DNA from: CAVVIO01 sp963748095
GTDB lineage: Bacteria > Bacteroidota > Bacteroidia > Bacteroidales > UBA10428
DNA length: 23,399 nt
Reading direction: 5' to 3'
Assembly: GCA_963748095.1 (NCBI GenBank)
Contig: CAVVIO010000095.1
Location: 1 to 23,399, forward strand
The notes beneath the pieces were generated by a model. That model did no database searches, was not told where the DNA came from, and saw nothing but the letters and a program-made list of their open reading frames with translations. The translations under genes were made by a program, and so were the position numbers. Of this stretch, positions 23,310-23,399 are shown in pieces (within the stretch, counting starts at the first letter, position 1; the number at the start of each line of letters is the position of its first letter).

Positions 23310-23399
23310 TTAAGTCCAGATATCAGGGTATGCCTTGATTTCTTGATAGGTAAATACAGGTCCGTCCTTACATACAAAATAGTCGCCCATCATGCAGTG
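23310..23399 (-). CDS. PyrK/AsrB-like FAD/[2Fe-2S] subunit, C-terminal end only
   Basis: Only 29 codons and a TAA stop are visible; the rest lies off the right edge. The residues HCMMGDYFVCKDGPVFTYQE match the [2Fe-2S]-binding tail of the PyrK/anaerobic sulphite reductase B/sulphydrogenase gamma family, in which the last two cluster cysteines precede a conserved DGPVF. Such subunits move electrons between NAD(P)H, FAD and iron-sulphur partners. Its stop codon lies three bases before the ferredoxin start, so it belongs to this operon and hints at a pyridine-nucleotide entry point. Confidence 0.6.
   Translation of the reverse strand, partial: HCMMGDYFVCKDGPVFTYQEIKAYPDIWT

Overview
The window looks like a chromosomal segment of an anaerobic, probably fermentative member of the Bacteroidota (Bacteroidales/Marinilabiliales-like; this placement is inferred). 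Supporting signs are a FISUMP-domain protein, a membrane-anchored AraC regulator, short Bacteroidota-style signal peptides ending in SQ or AQ, and few Shine-Dalgarno sites. No rRNA, tRNA, CRISPR array, integrase or transposase gene is visible.

Bases 1 to about 12,200 are an AT-rich accessory region of unrelated single genes with wide gaps. In order they are: a FISUMP protein cut by the left edge, a membrane AraC regulator next to an exported S33-type alpha/beta hydrolase, a small lipoprotein, an outer-membrane beta-barrel protein, a LysR regulator divergent from an AhpD-like protein, a GH3 beta-glucosidase of higher GC, a periplasmic rhodanese, a NudC-type Nudix hydrolase, and then decayed genes (an SH3-type fragment, a DJ-1/PfpI pseudogene and a membrane-protein remnant). 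Four related, roughly 130-145 bp imperfect hairpins (4878-5020, 5858-5989, 10016-10148, 11088-11220) bracket the beta-barrel gene and the Nudix gene. They resemble integron attC sites in plan but not in exact core sequence, so the region may be an attC-like gene-cassette array. A 149-bp MITE-like element with 18-bp terminal inverted repeats and a 4-bp target duplication lies at 4533-4681.

Bases 12,844 to 23,399 are one tightly packed minus-strand operon of higher GC encoding a membrane-bound group 4 [NiFe] hydrogenase fused to a full Mrp-type cation/proton antiporter module. In transcription order: the tail of a PyrK/AsrB-like flavin/iron-sulfur subunit, a two-cluster ferredoxin, NuoH-like (MbhM), small subunit (MbhJ), NuoC-like (MbhK), large subunit (MbhL), a NuoL-like antiporter subunit, a fused MbhD/MbhE-like protein, MnhB, MnhC, MnhD, MnhE, MnhF, MnhG, a NuoI/HycF-like ferredoxin (MbhN) and a HycI-like maturation protease. 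All four Ni-binding cysteines, a cleavable C-terminal tail and a dedicated protease are present, so the complex should make or use H2. The likely job is oxidation of reduced ferredoxin (perhaps also flavin/NAD(P)H-linked electrons) with H2 production, coupled to H+ or Na+ pumping. Having two large antiporter subunits plus a genuine [NiFe] site combines traits of Mbh and of Mrp/Mbs complexes. One antiporter subunit lacks the usual TM5 glutamate.
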